Below, one piece after another: positions 8,990 to 20,218 of a DNA stretch of 64,000 nt. Source of the DNA: Paracoccaceae bacterium (lineage in GTDB: Bacteria; Pseudomonadota; Alphaproteobacteria; Rhodobacterales; Rhodobacteraceae); NCBI GenBank assembly GCA_009773375.1, contig WRPH01000015.1, positions 99,417 through 163,416 of the forward strand, in the 5' to 3' direction. Position 1 is the stretch's first letter. Each line of letters begins with the position of its first letter. Made by a program: the position numbers and the translations under genes. Below the pieces are notes generated by a model. The model saw only the letters and a program-made list of their open reading frames with translations, was not told the DNA's origin and made no database searches.

Positions 8990-11236
8990 ATGCCAACAGA
9001 GCGCAGTGACAGTGACAGCCGCAAACTTCTGCGCCGCCTGCGTGATGTGCTGGGCAACAAGGCGAAGGGGCAGGACCGGCTTGACCAGATCACCAAGCTG
9101 ATCGCCGGGTCGCTGGGCACGGAAGTCTGCTCGATCTATCTGTTCCGCGACCCCGAAACGCTGGAACTTTGCGCCACTGAAGGGCTGAAAAAGGCCGCCG
9201 TGCACCAGACCCGGATGAAGCTGGGCGAAGGTCTGGTGGGCCGGGTCGCTCGCAACGGCTTGCCGATCAATACCGCCGATGCACCGTCTGAAAAAGGTTT
9301 CCGCTATATGCCGGAAACCGGGGAAGAACTGTTTTCGGCCTTCCTTGGCGTGCCGATCCAACGGGTCGGCGAAAAGCTGGGCGTGCTGGTGGTGCAATCC
9401 AAAGCCGCCCGCGCCTATTCGGAAGACGAGATTTACGCGCTGGAAGTCGTGGCCATGGTGCTGGCCGAGATGACCGAGCTGGGGGCCTTTGCCGGCGATG
9501 GCAACGGCATGGGCGCGCTGCACAAGCAACCCGTGCTGTTCCGGGGCGAAACCGGGCAGGAAGGCGCTGCCGAAGGCCGGGTCTGGCTGCACGAGCCGCG
9601 CGTGGTGGTGACCAACCCGGTGGCAGACGATCCCTTGACCGAGATCGACCGTATCCGTGAGGCGGTCGGCGTGCTGCGGGTTTCGGTCGATGATCTGTTG
9701 TCGGCGGAAAGTCTGGACAAGGACCAGAAGCAGGTGCTGGAGGCTTACCGGATGTTTGCACATTCGCGCGGCTGGCTGCGCCGGATGGAGGAAGACATCG
9801 CGCAGGGCCTGTCGGCGGAAGCGGCGGTTGAAAAAGAACAATCGGCAACGCGGGCGCGGCTGGAACAGGTGCCGGATGCTTACTTGCGCGAACGCCTGCA
9901 CGATCTGGACGATCTGTCGAACCGGCTGCTGCGGATTCTGACCGGGCAAGGCAAGGATACCGGCGCCGAGATGCCGGACAATCCGGTGCTGGTGGCGCGC
10001 AATATCGGGCCGGGCGAATTGTTGGAATATGGCCGCAAGCTGAAGGGCGTCGTGCTGGAGGAAGGCTCGGTCGGCAGCCATGCCGCAATCGTGGCGCGGG
10101 CGCTGGCGATTCCGATGGTGATCCACGCCGAACGCATCACCAACGAGGCGCTGAACGGCAACCCGATTCTGGTCGATGGCGATCAGGGTGTCGTGCATCT
10201 GCGCCCCGAGGATACTGTGGCGCGGTCGTTCCGCGACAAGGTCGCCATGCAGGCCAAGGCGATGGAGCGCTATGCCTCGTTGCGTGATCTGCCTGCGACC
10301 ACCAAGGATGGTGTGACGATCAGCTTGCATATGAATGCCGGGCTGATGGCCGATCTGCCGTCGCTGATCGGGTCGGGGGCGGAAGGCGTCGGGCTGTTCC
10401 GCACAGAACTGCAATTTCTGGTCCGCAACCAGATGCCCCGCCGCGAGGAATTGGCGCAGCTTTACAGCCGGGTGATGGAGGCGGCGCAGGGCCGGCCAGT
10501 GGCCTTCCGCACGCTGGACATCGGGTCAGACAAGGTGCTGCCCTATATGAAGCCGCAGGATGAACCCAACCCGGCGATGGGCTGGCGGGCGATCCGGGTC
10601 GGTCTGGACAAGCCCGGCGTGCTGCGGATGCAGTTGCAGGCGCTGATCCGCGCCAGCGGCGAACGGCCCCTGTCGATCATGTTCCCATTCATTTCCGAAC
10701 AGGCCGAGTTTCTGGAAGCGCGCGGCCATGTGCTGCGCGAAATGCACCGCGAGAAAAGCCTTGGCCATGTGGTGCCGAAGGCATTGGAAATCGGCGCAAT
10801 GCTAGAAACGCCCAGCCTTGCCTATGCGCCGGATGCGTTCTTTCAACTGGCGGATTTCATCTCGATTGGCGGCAATGACCTGAAACAGTTCTTCTTCGCG
10901 GCGGATCGCGAAAATGAACGGGTGCGCAAGCGCTATGATACGCTGAACGCCTCGTTCCTGACCTTCCTGCAATTCATCGTGGCCCGCTGCGCGGCCTCTG
11001 GCACCAAGCTGTCGTTCTGTGGCGAAGATGCCGGGCGGCCGATCGAAGCCTTGGCCTTCGCGGCGATCGGCATGCGCAACCTGTCGATGCGGCCAGCCTC
11101 GATCGGTCCGGTGAAGGCACTGCTGCGGCGGGTCAATCTGGCCGAAGCGCGGGCGGTGATCGACAAGGCCCGCAGCGAAGGTGCCGAAACCGTGCGCCCG
11201 GCGCTGATGGACTGGCTGGCGACGCAGGGCGAATAG
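8990..11236 (+). CDS. ptsP: Phosphoenolpyruvate--protein phosphotransferase with GAF domain (EI-Ntr)
   Basis: N-terminal GAF domain, GGSVGSHAAIVARALAIP-type phosphohistidine region, PEP-binding C-terminus. Confidence 0.95.
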   Translation: MPTERSDSDSRKLLRRLRDVLGNKAKGQDRLDQITKLIAGSLGTEVCSIYLFRDPETLELCATEGLKKAAVHQTRMKLGEGLVGRVARNGLPINTADAPSEKGFRYMPETGEELFSAFLGVPIQRVGEKLGVLVVQSKAARAYSEDEIYALEVVAMVLAEMTELGAFAGDGNGMGALHKQPVLFRGETGQEGAAEGRVWLHEPRVVVTNPVADDPLTEIDRIREAVGVLRVSVDDLLSAESLDKDQKQVLEAYRMFAHSRGWLRRMEEDIAQGLSAEAAVEKEQSATRARLEQVPDAYLRERLHDLDDLSNRLLRILTGQGKDTGAEMPDNPVLVARNIGPGELLEYGRKLKGVVLEEGSVGSHAAIVARALAIPMVIHAERITNEALNGNPILVDGDQGVVHLRPEDTVARSFRDKVAMQAKAMERYASLRDLPATTKDGVTISLHMNAGLMADLPSLIGSGAEGVGLFRTELQFLVRNQMPRREELAQLYSRVMEAAQGRPVAFRTLDIGSDKVLPYMKPQDEPNPAMGWRAIRVGLDKPGVLRMQLQALIRASGERPLSIMFPFISEQAEFLEARGHVLREMHREKSLGHVVPKALEIGAMLETPSLAYAPDAFFQLADFISIGGNDLKQFFFAADRENERVRKRYDTLNASFLTFLQFIVARCAASGTKLSFCGEDAGRPIEALAFAAIGMRNLSMRPASIGPVKALLRRVNLAEARAVIDKARSEGAETVRPALMDWLATQGE

Positions 11237-11239
11237 GCG

Positions 11240-11629
11240 TCAGGCCTCAGTGCGACCCATGCTGTCGCGGTCCCGTTCATAGCCTTTGAGCGGGAACGGC
11301 GGCAACCACGCCTCGCGGCGGATCGTCCACAGCTCGTAGGTTGGCATCAGTTGGTCGGGGGCATCCAGCGAGCCCAGATTGACCTCGACCTCATCACCAC
11401 TGCGGGCGAAGACGGATGACCCGCAGTTCGGGCAGAAGAATCGGCCAGCATAGGCGCGGGTCTCGCCGCTGATTGTCACCGCGTCTTGCGGAAAGATGGC
11501 GCTGGCGTGAAAAAGCGCGCCGTGGTGTTTGCGGCAATCAAGGCAATGACACAGGCCGACGCGGAAGGGCTGGCCGCGCGCCTCGATCCGGACATTGCCG
11601 CACAGGCAGCCGCCACTGATCAGGTCCAT
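11240..11629 (-). CDS. GFA family (glutathione-dependent formaldehyde-activating enzyme-like) protein
   Basis: GGCLCGNVR; CHCLDCRKHHGALFHASAIFP; FFCPNCGSSVFA. Confidence 0.9.
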   Translation of the reverse strand: MDLISGGCLCGNVRIEARGQPFRVGLCHCLDCRKHHGALFHASAIFPQDAVTISGETRAYAGRFFCPNCGSSVFARSGDEVEVNLGSLDAPDQLMPTYELWTIRREAWLPPFPLKGYERDRDSMGRTEA

Positions 11630-11656
11630 GCTGAGGCTCCTTTCTGCACGCGCGGG

Positions 11657-12415
11657 TCAGGCTTTGGTGATCCGAGGCGGCTCGATGGCTTTGGCGAAAG
11701 CGGCCACCACCGCTTCGCCACCGCTGGTTTCGGCCATCCGCATCAGCGCAAAGCGGATGCGGGCGATTTCACGGTAATAGGTCAGAAACGCCGCGTTCAG
11801 CGCTGCACCCGAGAGCGCGCCGAGCACCGGCACCGCTTGCGCTGCAAGCTTTTGCCCCATGCTGGCGGCAAGGCGGGGGGCGACGGTGGCAATGACCTTC
11901 TGGATCGCCGCGCCAGACAGCGTCATCCGCGCCGACAGGAAGGCGCTGTTCACCCCGTCATCGCCCTGCAGCGGGCTGCCAGCGGCGAACACCTCCAGAC
12001 AAGCGGCGCGGATACCGGGTTCTGATGGGTCATAGCCCGCGCGGATCGCCTCGGCGCGGATGGCGTGCAGGAAGACGGTGATGGTGACCGGCAGTTCGGC
12101 CACCGAGGTCAGCACCCCGCCTGCGCCGCCCGCAGCCCCGGTGGCCATTGCCGCCAAGGTAGACGCGCTGCGCCCCATCTGTGGGCCTTCCTCGGCCAGA
12201 CCGGCCAGCCCATGCGCCGCCGTCAGCGCCGATACCACCGCCCGATCAATCTGCGCCCGCAGCGGCGCCGGGATCAGTGCCATCTGCTTTTCCAACCCGC
12301 CGCCCAAACGGTTCACCAAGGTCATCACCGGCCCGTTGGCGCGCTTGTAGGCACCGGCAAGCGCGGCGATTTCACTGTCATTGACACGGGGGCGCAGGGC
12401 GGGAAGCTGGGTCAT
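11657..12415 (-). CDS. EcsC family protein
   Basis: EcsC-like glycine/alanine-rich helices and GLAEEGPQMGRSASTLAAMATGAAGGAGGVLTSVAELPVT. Confidence 0.8.
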   Translation of the reverse strand: MTQLPALRPRVNDSEIAALAGAYKRANGPVMTLVNRLGGGLEKQMALIPAPLRAQIDRAVVSALTAAHGLAGLAEEGPQMGRSASTLAAMATGAAGGAGGVLTSVAELPVTITVFLHAIRAEAIRAGYDPSEPGIRAACLEVFAAGSPLQGDDGVNSAFLSARMTLSGAAIQKVIATVAPRLAASMGQKLAAQAVPVLGALSGAALNAAFLTYYREIARIRFALMRMAETSGGEAVVAAFAKAIEPPRITKA

Positions 12416-12433
12416 ACCGCCAATGTGGGGGCA

Positions 12434-12946
12434 TCAGGGCTGCGGCGCAATCCCTACCGCTCCGGTGGCCTTGGTCACGGTGCCCTGCACGTTGGCCCAA
12501 GCGCCCTTTTTCAGCTCCAGCCCCAAAATGCGGTCGGGGTTGGTCGGGGGGGGCATTTCCACCCCGTGCAGTTTCCTGAAGCCAAAGCGGCTGTAATAGG
12601 GCGCGTCACCGACCAACAGCACCCGCTCCCAGCCCAGGCGGCGGGCCTCGGCCAGACTTTCGTTGATCAAGAGGCCGCCGAGCCCCTCACTCTGGCGGGT
12701 CGGGTGGACAGCAATGGGGCCGAGCAACAGCACGTCTTCGCCGCCGACTTCCGCCGGCCAATAGCGGATCGCGGCGGCGAGGGTGCCGTCATCATCACGC
12801 AGGATCAGGCAGAGGGCGGCAACGGTCGGCACACCATCGCGCAGCCGGTAGGACGACAAAGCGGTGCGGCCGGGGGCGAAGCAAAGGTCATAAAGCGCCT
12901 CCACCTCCCACCAGTCGGCTTCCGTTTCCTCTTCCAGTCTATACAC
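12434..12946 (-). CDS. GNAT family N-acetyltransferase
   Basis: LLGPIAVHPTRQSEGLGGLLINESLAEARRLGWERVLLVGDAPYYSRFGF. Confidence 0.9.
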   Translation of the reverse strand: MYRLEEETEADWWEVEALYDLCFAPGRTALSSYRLRDGVPTVAALCLILRDDDGTLAAAIRYWPAEVGGEDVLLLGPIAVHPTRQSEGLGGLLINESLAEARRLGWERVLLVGDAPYYSRFGFRKLHGVEMPPPTNPDRILGLELKKGAWANVQGTVTKATGAVGIAPQP

Positions 12947-13034
12947 CGGCGCGCCCCCGCAGAATCATTCCAAAACGCGGGTAACATGGGGGAAAGGCAG
13001 GATCAAACCTGAATGCGGCAGGCGGCAGGCACGG

Positions 13035-13718
13035 TCAGCGGAAGAAGTCTTTCAGTCTGGCCAGCGGGCTTGCATCGGGCTGCGGCACCGGGGCGGCGGC
13101 GGGTTCGGGCTTGGCAGGTTTGGCAGGCTTTTCCGCAGCAGATGACCGCGCCGGGGCGGTGCGCAAGGCGACGGCGTTCATGAATTTCGCAGGCTCGCCA
13201 TCGGCAAGGCTGGCAGCACCGTCGGAAATCCCGCGCAGCAGATCGCCGAGCCAATCCTGATCCGCTTTGGCAAAATCATGCAGCACATAGCCCGCCACGG
13301 CGTCTTTGTGGCCGGGGTGGCCGATGCCAAGCCGCACCCGTTGGTAGGCGTCGCCGAGATGGCCGTGGATCGACCGCAACCCGTTGTGGCCGGCATGGCC
13401 GCCGCCCTGTTTGACGCGGCATTTGCCGGGGGCGAGGTCGAGTTCATCGTGAAAGACGGTCAGGTCGGCAAGGTCGAGCTTGTAGAAATCCACCGCAGCG
13501 CGGACGGATTGGCCCGACAGGTTCATGAAGGTTTCCGGCTTCAGCAGCACCACTTTCTCGCCGCCCAGACGACCCTCGCAGGCCATGCCCTGAAACGCGC
13601 GTTTCCACGGCGAAAAGCCGTGGTCGGCGGCGATGCGATCGAGCGCCATGAAGCCGATATTGTGGCGGTTGCCGGCATATTTCGCGCCGGGATTGCCCAA
13701 GCCTGCAAAAAGTTTCAT
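13035..13718 (-). CDS. pth: Peptidyl-tRNA hydrolase
   Basis: MKLFAGLGNPGAKYAGNRHNIGFMALDRIA; ATG at 13716-13718 is inside the longer supplied ORF. Confidence 0.96.
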   Translation of the reverse strand: MKLFAGLGNPGAKYAGNRHNIGFMALDRIAADHGFSPWKRAFQGMACEGRLGGEKVVLLKPETFMNLSGQSVRAAVDFYKLDLADLTVFHDELDLAPGKCRVKQGGGHAGHNGLRSIHGHLGDAYQRVRLGIGHPGHKDAVAGYVLHDFAKADQDWLGDLLRGISDGAASLADGEPAKFMNAVALRTAPARSSAAEKPAKPAKPEPAAAPVPQPDASPLARLKDFFR

Positions 13719-14031
13719 CTGCCCGCCCTGCCCCGTTTTCTGCGCTGTCTGGCCCGTTGCCTTACATGCCCGCAGGCGGGGCCGGATGCAAGGCCAGTGG
13801 CGACGGTCCCAACTCGGGACCTTTTTATATCTAGTGTAATCAATGGCTTCACTAGGCCGCATTAAGGAAATCTTTATACTTTCCGCCGAAACTGTCACTA
13901 CACCCGCATCGCGCGAGGTAGGGTGCGTGTTCACACGCACCGCTGGCCGCAGCTTGACTTCGGGCAGGGCAGAGGCCAGCCTGCGCGAAAGCCGCAGCCA
14001 TAGCGGCTGACAAGACAGGTTTGGGGCGGGC

Positions 14032-15051
14032 GTGCGGATCACCGTGCTGGCATCTATGCGCAACGAGGGGCCGTTCATCGTTGAATGGGTGGCCTGGTAT
14101 CGCATGCTGGGCTTTACCGATGTGGTCATCGTCACCAACAATTGCACCGACCGCTCACCTGCCTTGCTGGATGCATTGCAGGCGGCGGGCTGGGTGCAGC
14201 ATATCCGCTGCGATATTCCGCCGGGCAAGCCGATCACCCGCACCAAGCTGAAAGCCGCCGTGCCGGAAAAATCCGTGCGCAGGGCCAATTGGCTGATGGT
14301 CTGCGATGTCGATGAGTTTCTGGTGATCCATCGCGGCAAGGGGCTGATCGGCGACCTGATCGACCTTTCCGCCAATCCGCCGCCGTTTCTGGGCATGTCG
14401 ATCAACTGGAAGGTGTTTGGCAGCGCAGGCCGGGCGGCGTTTGAAGATAGCCCGGTGCATCAGCAATTTATCTATGCCTGCCCGCGCAAGCATCTGCTGT
14501 CGCGCTTCATCAAGTCGATCTACCGGCTGCCAAAGTATTTCGGCGGCATCGGCGAACACAGCCCGCGCCGGTTCAACTTTGAGCGCAGCGGTCAAAGCTG
14601 GGGCGATCCGGGGATGATCTGGGTGAACAGTGCGGGCCGCAAGCTGCCGCGCTGGTCGCCACGCGAAAGCTGGCTGAACGGGCTGTCGGAAAACTACGTC
14701 ACGCATGAGGTGGCGCAGATCAACCATTACATGTTGCGGTCGGACGAAAGCTTCAGCCTGAAACGCGGCACGTTGTCGCCGGTGGCCTTGGGCAACCGCT
14801 ATCGGCAAAGCTACTATGATGCGGCCAACGCGGGGGGCGAGCTGGATGCGTCGGCCTTCCGGTATGCGGATGCGTTTGCGGCGATCTTTGCCGAAGCGAT
14901 GGCGCTGCCGGATGTGGCGCGGCTGCACGCGCTGTGCTGCGCCGATCATGTGCAGGCGATCGTGGAAAAGGCCGGGGGCCAGGCCGGGGACGATCCGCGC
15001 TATCGGGATTTTCTGGCGCGGGCCGAGGCTTTGGCGGCGGCTGCGTCTTAG
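14032..15051 (+). CDS. Glycosyltransferase family 2/92-like protein
   Basis: MRITVLASMRNEGPFIVEWVAWYRMLGFTDVVIVTNNCTDRSP; VCDVDEFLVI. Confidence 0.8.
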   Translation: MRITVLASMRNEGPFIVEWVAWYRMLGFTDVVIVTNNCTDRSPALLDALQAAGWVQHIRCDIPPGKPITRTKLKAAVPEKSVRRANWLMVCDVDEFLVIHRGKGLIGDLIDLSANPPPFLGMSINWKVFGSAGRAAFEDSPVHQQFIYACPRKHLLSRFIKSIYRLPKYFGGIGEHSPRRFNFERSGQSWGDPGMIWVNSAGRKLPRWSPRESWLNGLSENYVTHEVAQINHYMLRSDESFSLKRGTLSPVALGNRYRQSYYDAANAGGELDASAFRYADAFAAIFAEAMALPDVARLHALCCADHVQAIVEKAGGQAGDDPRYRDFLARAEALAAAAS

Positions 15052-15119
15052 ACCCTTCACAGCAAAAAGCGCAGCAGGTTGCCCTGCCGCGCCTTTCGTA
15101 ACCTTATAATCCGAAAGAA

Positions 15120-15710
15120 TTATTCAGCGGTTTCGACGTAACCTGCCGGAGCCGCCACGTTGGCGATCACGAAGTTACGGTCGATGGTGGGCTTGGCACC
15201 TTCCGGCAGCACGACATCGCTGATGTGGATCACATCGCCGATTTTCTTGCCGGTCAGGTCAACGGTGACGTGATCCGGGATATCGCCCGCCAGCACGTTC
15301 AGTTCGACGTCATTGCGCACCACGGTCAGGGTGCCGCCCTTTTTCAGACCCGGCGACGCTTCATGGTTGATGAAGGTGACGTGGATGAACAGGTTGATGC
15401 GGTTTTCGTCGTGCAGGCGCATCAGGTCGATATGCGTCGGCAGGTCTTTGACCACGTCGCGCTGCACAGCGCGGCAGATCACATGCACGTCCGGCTGGCC
15501 TTCAACCTTGAGGTTGAACAGCGACGACAGGAAGCGGCCGGCTTTCAGGCGCTTCAGCAGGGCGTTGTAAGGGATCTTGATCGGCTGCGGCGCGGTGTTG
15601 TCGCCGTAAACGATACCGGGAACGAAGCCATCACGACGTGATTGACGAGCGGCCCCCTTGCCTGTCCCCGTACGAGCTTCGGCGTGAAGATCAAGGATCT
15701 CGCGTGCCAT
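15120..15710 (-). CDS. rplY: 50S ribosomal protein L25/general stress protein Ctc
   Basis: [37 protein letters not shown]... Confidence 0.95.
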   Translation of the reverse strand: MAREILDLHAEARTGTGKGAARQSRRDGFVPGIVYGDNTAPQPIKIPYNALLKRLKAGRFLSSLFNLKVEGQPDVHVICRAVQRDVVKDLPTHIDLMRLHDENRINLFIHVTFINHEASPGLKKGGTLTVVRNDVELNVLAGDIPDHVTVDLTGKKIGDVIHISDVVLPEGAKPTIDRNFVIANVAAPAGYVETAE

Positions 15711-15894
15711 AGTGTTTCTCCATAAATATATCCGCCAACGTTCAAGGGTGCATGGCGCGACCGGGGGCCTATAGCGGGGAATCGCCGGGAAGGAAAGCGG
15801 TTTTCTGGCGTCGCGGCTGGATCGGGCATGTCGGGGCCGGGATAGCGGACGGGCGGGCGCAAGGCTAGATCTGGCGGGTTTGCAGGAGCCCGAG

Positions 15895-17034
15895 ATGTCG
15901 TTTGTCACCACCTTTCGCATTGCCCGGCCCGCCGTGGCGGCCTTTGCCGCGATGGGGGTGCTGTGGGGCAGTTTTGCAGCCGACCTGCCCGATATCAAGG
16001 CGATGCTGGATATTGATGAATCGCGGCTGGGGGCGTTGATGTTCATGACGCCGATTGCGGCGGTGATCGCGATGCTGGTGGCGCCGATGGCGGGGGTGGC
16101 GTTTGGCCGCTGGGCCTTGCCTGCGGCCTGTGCGCTGATGTGTCTGGGTTTTGCGCTGCCGGGGCAGACCGCAAGTCTGTGGCTGTTTCCACTGGCGATG
16201 ATGGCGTGCGGGGCGGGCACCGGGCTGACCGATGTGCTGATGAACGCCCGTGTGGCGGCGCTGGAAAACGCGCGCGGGGTGCATCTGATGAACCTGTGCC
16301 ATGCCGCCTATTCCTTCGGCTACGCGGGCGGGGCGATTGCCACCGGGGCGCTGCGCAGCGCGGGCTGGTCTCCGGCCTGGGTGCTGGGCAGCATGGCGCT
16401 GCTGGCGGCGCTGGTGTCGCTGGCGACGATTGAACAGGATGGCCGGATTGACGGGCTGGCGCGACCCAAAGGCAAGGGCGCGGCGCATCTGGGGCTGGTG
16501 CCGGTGATCGGTGGCGCGATGGTGCTGATCGCGTTTCTGACCGAGAATGCCGCAGAAAACTGGTCGGCGCTGCATATCGAGAAAAGTCTGGGCGGCAGCC
16601 CGGCGGATGGCGCGATGGGGCCTGCGCTGATGGCGATCACCATGGGGGTGGCGCGGCTGTTCGGGCAAGGCTTGGCGGGGCGGATCGCGGCGGTTTGGCT
16701 GCTTTCCGGGGGGGCTGCGGTCTCGGCCACTGGCGCGCTGACGGCGGCTTTGGCGACCAGCCCCGGCATGGCCTATGCCGGGTTCATCGTGATGGGGATC
16801 GGGTCATCGGTGATCGCGCCGACGGTGTTTTCGCTGGTCGGAAGGCTCGCCAACCCCGAAGCGCGGGCGCGGGCGGTGGCGCGGGCCACCTTGCTGGGCT
16901 ATTTTGGCTATTTCTTTGGCCCGCCGCTGATCGGCTTTATCGCAGGCCAGTTCGGCCTGCGCTTTGCCTTCGTTTGTGCCGCCGTCATGCTGGCAGGCAT
17001 CCCGCTGCTGGCGCGGGTGCTGTTGCGACGCTAG
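15895..17034 (+). CDS. MFS transporter
   Basis: About 12 hydrophobic segments; MFS-type layout. Confidence 0.85.
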   Translation: MSFVTTFRIARPAVAAFAAMGVLWGSFAADLPDIKAMLDIDESRLGALMFMTPIAAVIAMLVAPMAGVAFGRWALPAACALMCLGFALPGQTASLWLFPLAMMACGAGTGLTDVLMNARVAALENARGVHLMNLCHAAYSFGYAGGAIATGALRSAGWSPAWVLGSMALLAALVSLATIEQDGRIDGLARPKGKGAAHLGLVPVIGGAMVLIAFLTENAAENWSALHIEKSLGGSPADGAMGPALMAITMGVARLFGQGLAGRIAAVWLLSGGAAVSATGALTAALATSPGMAYAGFIVMGIGSSVIAPTVFSLVGRLANPEARARAVARATLLGYFGYFFGPPLIGFIAGQFGLRFAFVCAAVMLAGIPLLARVLLRR

Positions 17035-18756
17035 ACGATCTGATCGGCGTCGAACTGCATCGTCACAGTGCCGGTGATGTTCAGCAAGGTGATCGAGCCA
17101 CTGGCCCAGCTGATCAGCGTTTCGGCTGGGGTGCCAGTGACGGTGACATCGGCATGGCCGAGCGGGCCAGTGAAATGGATCAGCTCGCCCGCCGCATAGT
17201 CGAGGATGGTGTCGTGACCGGGAAAGCGTATCGCGGCCTGCGTTACCATCCACGGTATCGGACCCGCCGCCGCCGAACAGCAGATCAGAGCTGCCGCCAC
17301 CCGAAATCGCGTCGTTGCCCGCATCGCCGTAAACCGTATCCAGCCCCAGACCGCCGTCGAGCCGATCCGCGCCCAGACCGCCATAGATCAGGTCGCGCCC
17401 GGCGTCGCCCATCGCGGTATCATCGCCCATACCGCCATAGATCGTATCGGCGCCGGTCAGGAAATCGAGGCCGCTGTCGCCCAGCAGCAGATCATCGCCC
17501 GCGCCGCCGACAAGCAGATCGCCGCCGTTGCTGCCATCCAGCGTATCGGCGCCGTCGCGGCCATAGAGCCGGTCGGAAAGCGCCTCGCCAAGGATGCTGT
17601 CGTTGCCAGCCGCGCCAAGGAGGGTGAAGCGTTCAAAGCTGATAAAATCGCTGAAATATTGATCAAGCCCGGTGCTGGCGGTCAGCACCAGCGCCCCGGT
17701 CAGGCCGCTGAAGCCCAGCGTGGCATAGCCAAACTGCGCGATATTGGCGAAATCGAGGGTCAGGCTATCGCTGCCATTGCCACCGCTGAGGCCGATATTG
17801 CCGAATTCATCGCGGCTGATCGGTTGCCATATCTGGCCGAAGGCATCGTCAAACCCGGTCAACTGACCTTGCAGGGTTTCGATATTGGCCAGCCCGCCGC
17901 CGATCAGCGCGCCCAGCACGACGCCTTGCGCGGCATTGGCATAGTTGAGGATCGCGGTATCAGCCCCGTCGCCGCCATAGGCCAGATCAGCGGCGGTCAG
18001 ATCGGTGAACAGATCATTGCCCGCGCCGCCTGACAACGTGTCAATGCCTGCGCCTGCGACCAGCACATCGGCCCCTGCCCCGCCATAAAGCAGATCGCCA
18101 AGGCTGCCGGCAAACAGCACGTCTTCGCCCGCGCCGCCGTAGACGGTATTGGCAAAATCGCCCATCGCGAAGGTATCATCGCCTGCGGTGCCGTGGATCA
18201 CAAACCGCTCAAAATCAGTGGCGCGCACGCCTGCGTCAAAGCGGGTGCCGCCGTTGGCAAAGCTGACCCCCATCTCGGTGCCGTAAAACTGCACGGTGAC
18301 GCTGGTGATGCCGGTGGCAAGGCGGTAATCGGCCACCAGCAGATCGCTGCCCGCCCCACCGGAAAGATTGCCGGAAATCGAGGCATCGCCCAAGCCGTAA
18401 GCCCCGGCGATGAAGCGGTCGTCATGGCTGGTCAGCTGACCCGACAGACCTTCGATGCCCTGAAACGCGCCGGTTTGCGCGGCGAGGTTGAGGGTGACGC
18501 CAGTGGCGCGGCTGGCAAGGTTGAGCCAGACCGTATCTTGCCCCGCGCCGCCAAACATCGCATCGCCGGATTTGTAATAGAGCAGGTCATTGCCCGCGCC
18601 GCCATAAAGGCTGTCGCGCCCAAGCGATCCGCCAAGCGTGTCTGCGCCACCATAGCCATAAATCGTTTCGCTGGCGGCGGTGCCCGGAAGGCTGTCTGCG
18701 CCAACGCTGCCCGGCACCAACAAAGGCGCTGCCATTGATTCAATAAGTCCGCCCAT
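17031..18756 (-). pseudogene. RTX (hemolysin-type calcium-binding) protein, frameshifted near its C-terminus
   Basis: Many GGxGxD repeats. The RTX frame turns to nonsense after GNAGRDTL, while ORF 17031..17384 supplies FPGHDTILDYAAGELIHFTGPLGHADVTVTGTPAETLISW... Confidence 0.75.
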
Positions 18757-18860
18757 AGTAACCTATTAAAATATAATTCATTTTTTACTGTGGCGGGGAA
18801 AAGCCGCGCCTGCAACCGATCATTGATTGCAGGCGGCAGTTCGGCGCGAATGAGGATGTT

Positions 18861-20066
18861 TTACACCCAGTTGCCTTCAAAATCGGCAGGCACCAGCACA
18901 TGTTCGCGGCTGATCTGGCTGGCCTTTTGCACGCCGCACAGCGCCATCGAGATATCCAGTTCTTTCTGGATCACCTCCAGAGCCTTGGTGACGCCCGCTT
19001 GCCCCATCGCGCCAAGGCCATAGATATAACTGCGGCCGATGAAGGTGGATTTCGCGCCCAGCGCCAGCGCCTTCAGCACGTCCTGACCCGAGCGGATGCC
19101 GCTATCAAGGTAGATCTCGGTCTGATCGCCAACGGCGCGGACAATCGAGGGCAGCACCCGGATCGAAGACAGTGCGCCATCCAGTTGCCGCCCGCCGTGG
19201 TTGGACACGATCATCGCATCAGCGCCAACGTCGGCGGCCATGCGGGCGTCGTCGGCGTCGAGGATGCCTTTCAGGATCAGTTTGCCGCCCCATTGATCGC
19301 GGATGCGTTTGACCTTGTTCCAATCCAGCAGCGGGTCGAATTGCTCATTAGCCCATTTGGTCAGATCTGCCAGATCGGTGACGCCCTTCACATGGCCGAC
19401 GATGTTGCGGAAGGTGCGGCGCGGCGTGCCCAGCATGCCCAGCGCCCAAGCGGGTTTGGAGGCGATGTTGATCAGGTTCGGCAGCGTCAGTTTTGGCGGG
19501 GTGGACAGGCCGTTTTTCAGATCCTTGTGGCGCTGGCCGAGGATTTGCAGATCCAGCGTCAGCACCAGCGCCGAGCAGTTGGCCTTGCGGGCGCGTTCGA
19601 TGATGGCATCAACGAAATCTTCGTCCTTCATCACATAGAGCTGGAACCAGAACGGCGTCGGCGAATGTTCGACAATGTCTTCGATCGAGCAGACCGACAT
19701 GGTGGACAGGGTGAACGGCACGCCGAACGCTGCGGCGGCGCGGGCGGCCTTGATCTCACCATCCGGGTGCTGCATGCCGGTCGATCCCACCGGGGCCAGC
19801 GCCACCGGCATCGCAACCGGGGTGCCGATCATGCTGACCGCGCTGCTGCGCCCGGTCAGATCGCGGGCAACGCGCTGGCGCAGGCGGATCTTGGCGAAAT
19901 CGGTGGAGTTTTCGCGGAAGGTCTGTTCGGTGTAGCTGCCCGACTCCGCGTAATCGTAGAACATCTTCGGCGTGCGCTTTTGGTACAGCTGCTTGAGATC
20001 GTCGATGCAGGTGATCACCGGGGCGGAGAGGGGCATGGCGGCGGGCCTTTTGTTGAAATTGGTCAT
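18861..20066 (-). CDS. lldD: FMN-dependent alpha-hydroxy-acid / L-lactate dehydrogenase
   Basis: YYDYAESGSYTEQTFRENSTDFAKIRLRQR-like N-term; VSNHGGRQLDGA; LDSGIRSGQDVLKALALGAKSTFIGR. Confidence 0.9.
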   Translation of the reverse strand: MTNFNKRPAAMPLSAPVITCIDDLKQLYQKRTPKMFYDYAESGSYTEQTFRENSTDFAKIRLRQRVARDLTGRSSAVSMIGTPVAMPVALAPVGSTGMQHPDGEIKAARAAAAFGVPFTLSTMSVCSIEDIVEHSPTPFWFQLYVMKDEDFVDAIIERARKANCSALVLTLDLQILGQRHKDLKNGLSTPPKLTLPNLINIASKPAWALGMLGTPRRTFRNIVGHVKGVTDLADLTKWANEQFDPLLDWNKVKRIRDQWGGKLILKGILDADDARMAADVGADAMIVSNHGGRQLDGALSSIRVLPSIVRAVGDQTEIYLDSGIRSGQDVLKALALGAKSTFIGRSYIYGLGAMGQAGVTKALEVIQKELDISMALCGVQKASQISREHVLVPADFEGNWV

Positions 20067-20218
20067 GGATGATTACCAATTTTCAGGATTTCTGGCAAGG
20101 TCGGTTTTGATGGGCGCGGTGTGCTGCTGGGCGGGCACAGACCGGGGGTTTCACACCCCCGGACCCCGGTGGGATATTTGAGGACAGATGAATGAAATTT
20201 TAGTTAAATTTTAGGTGG

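Noticed and set aside
8957-10414. 485-aa minus ORF rich in H, R, Q
   Set aside because: Antisense shadow of ptsP.
17031-17034. Convergent MFS and RTX genes sharing the CTAG stop palindrome
   Set aside because: Curious, but a simple 3-nt convergent stop overlap with no further implication.
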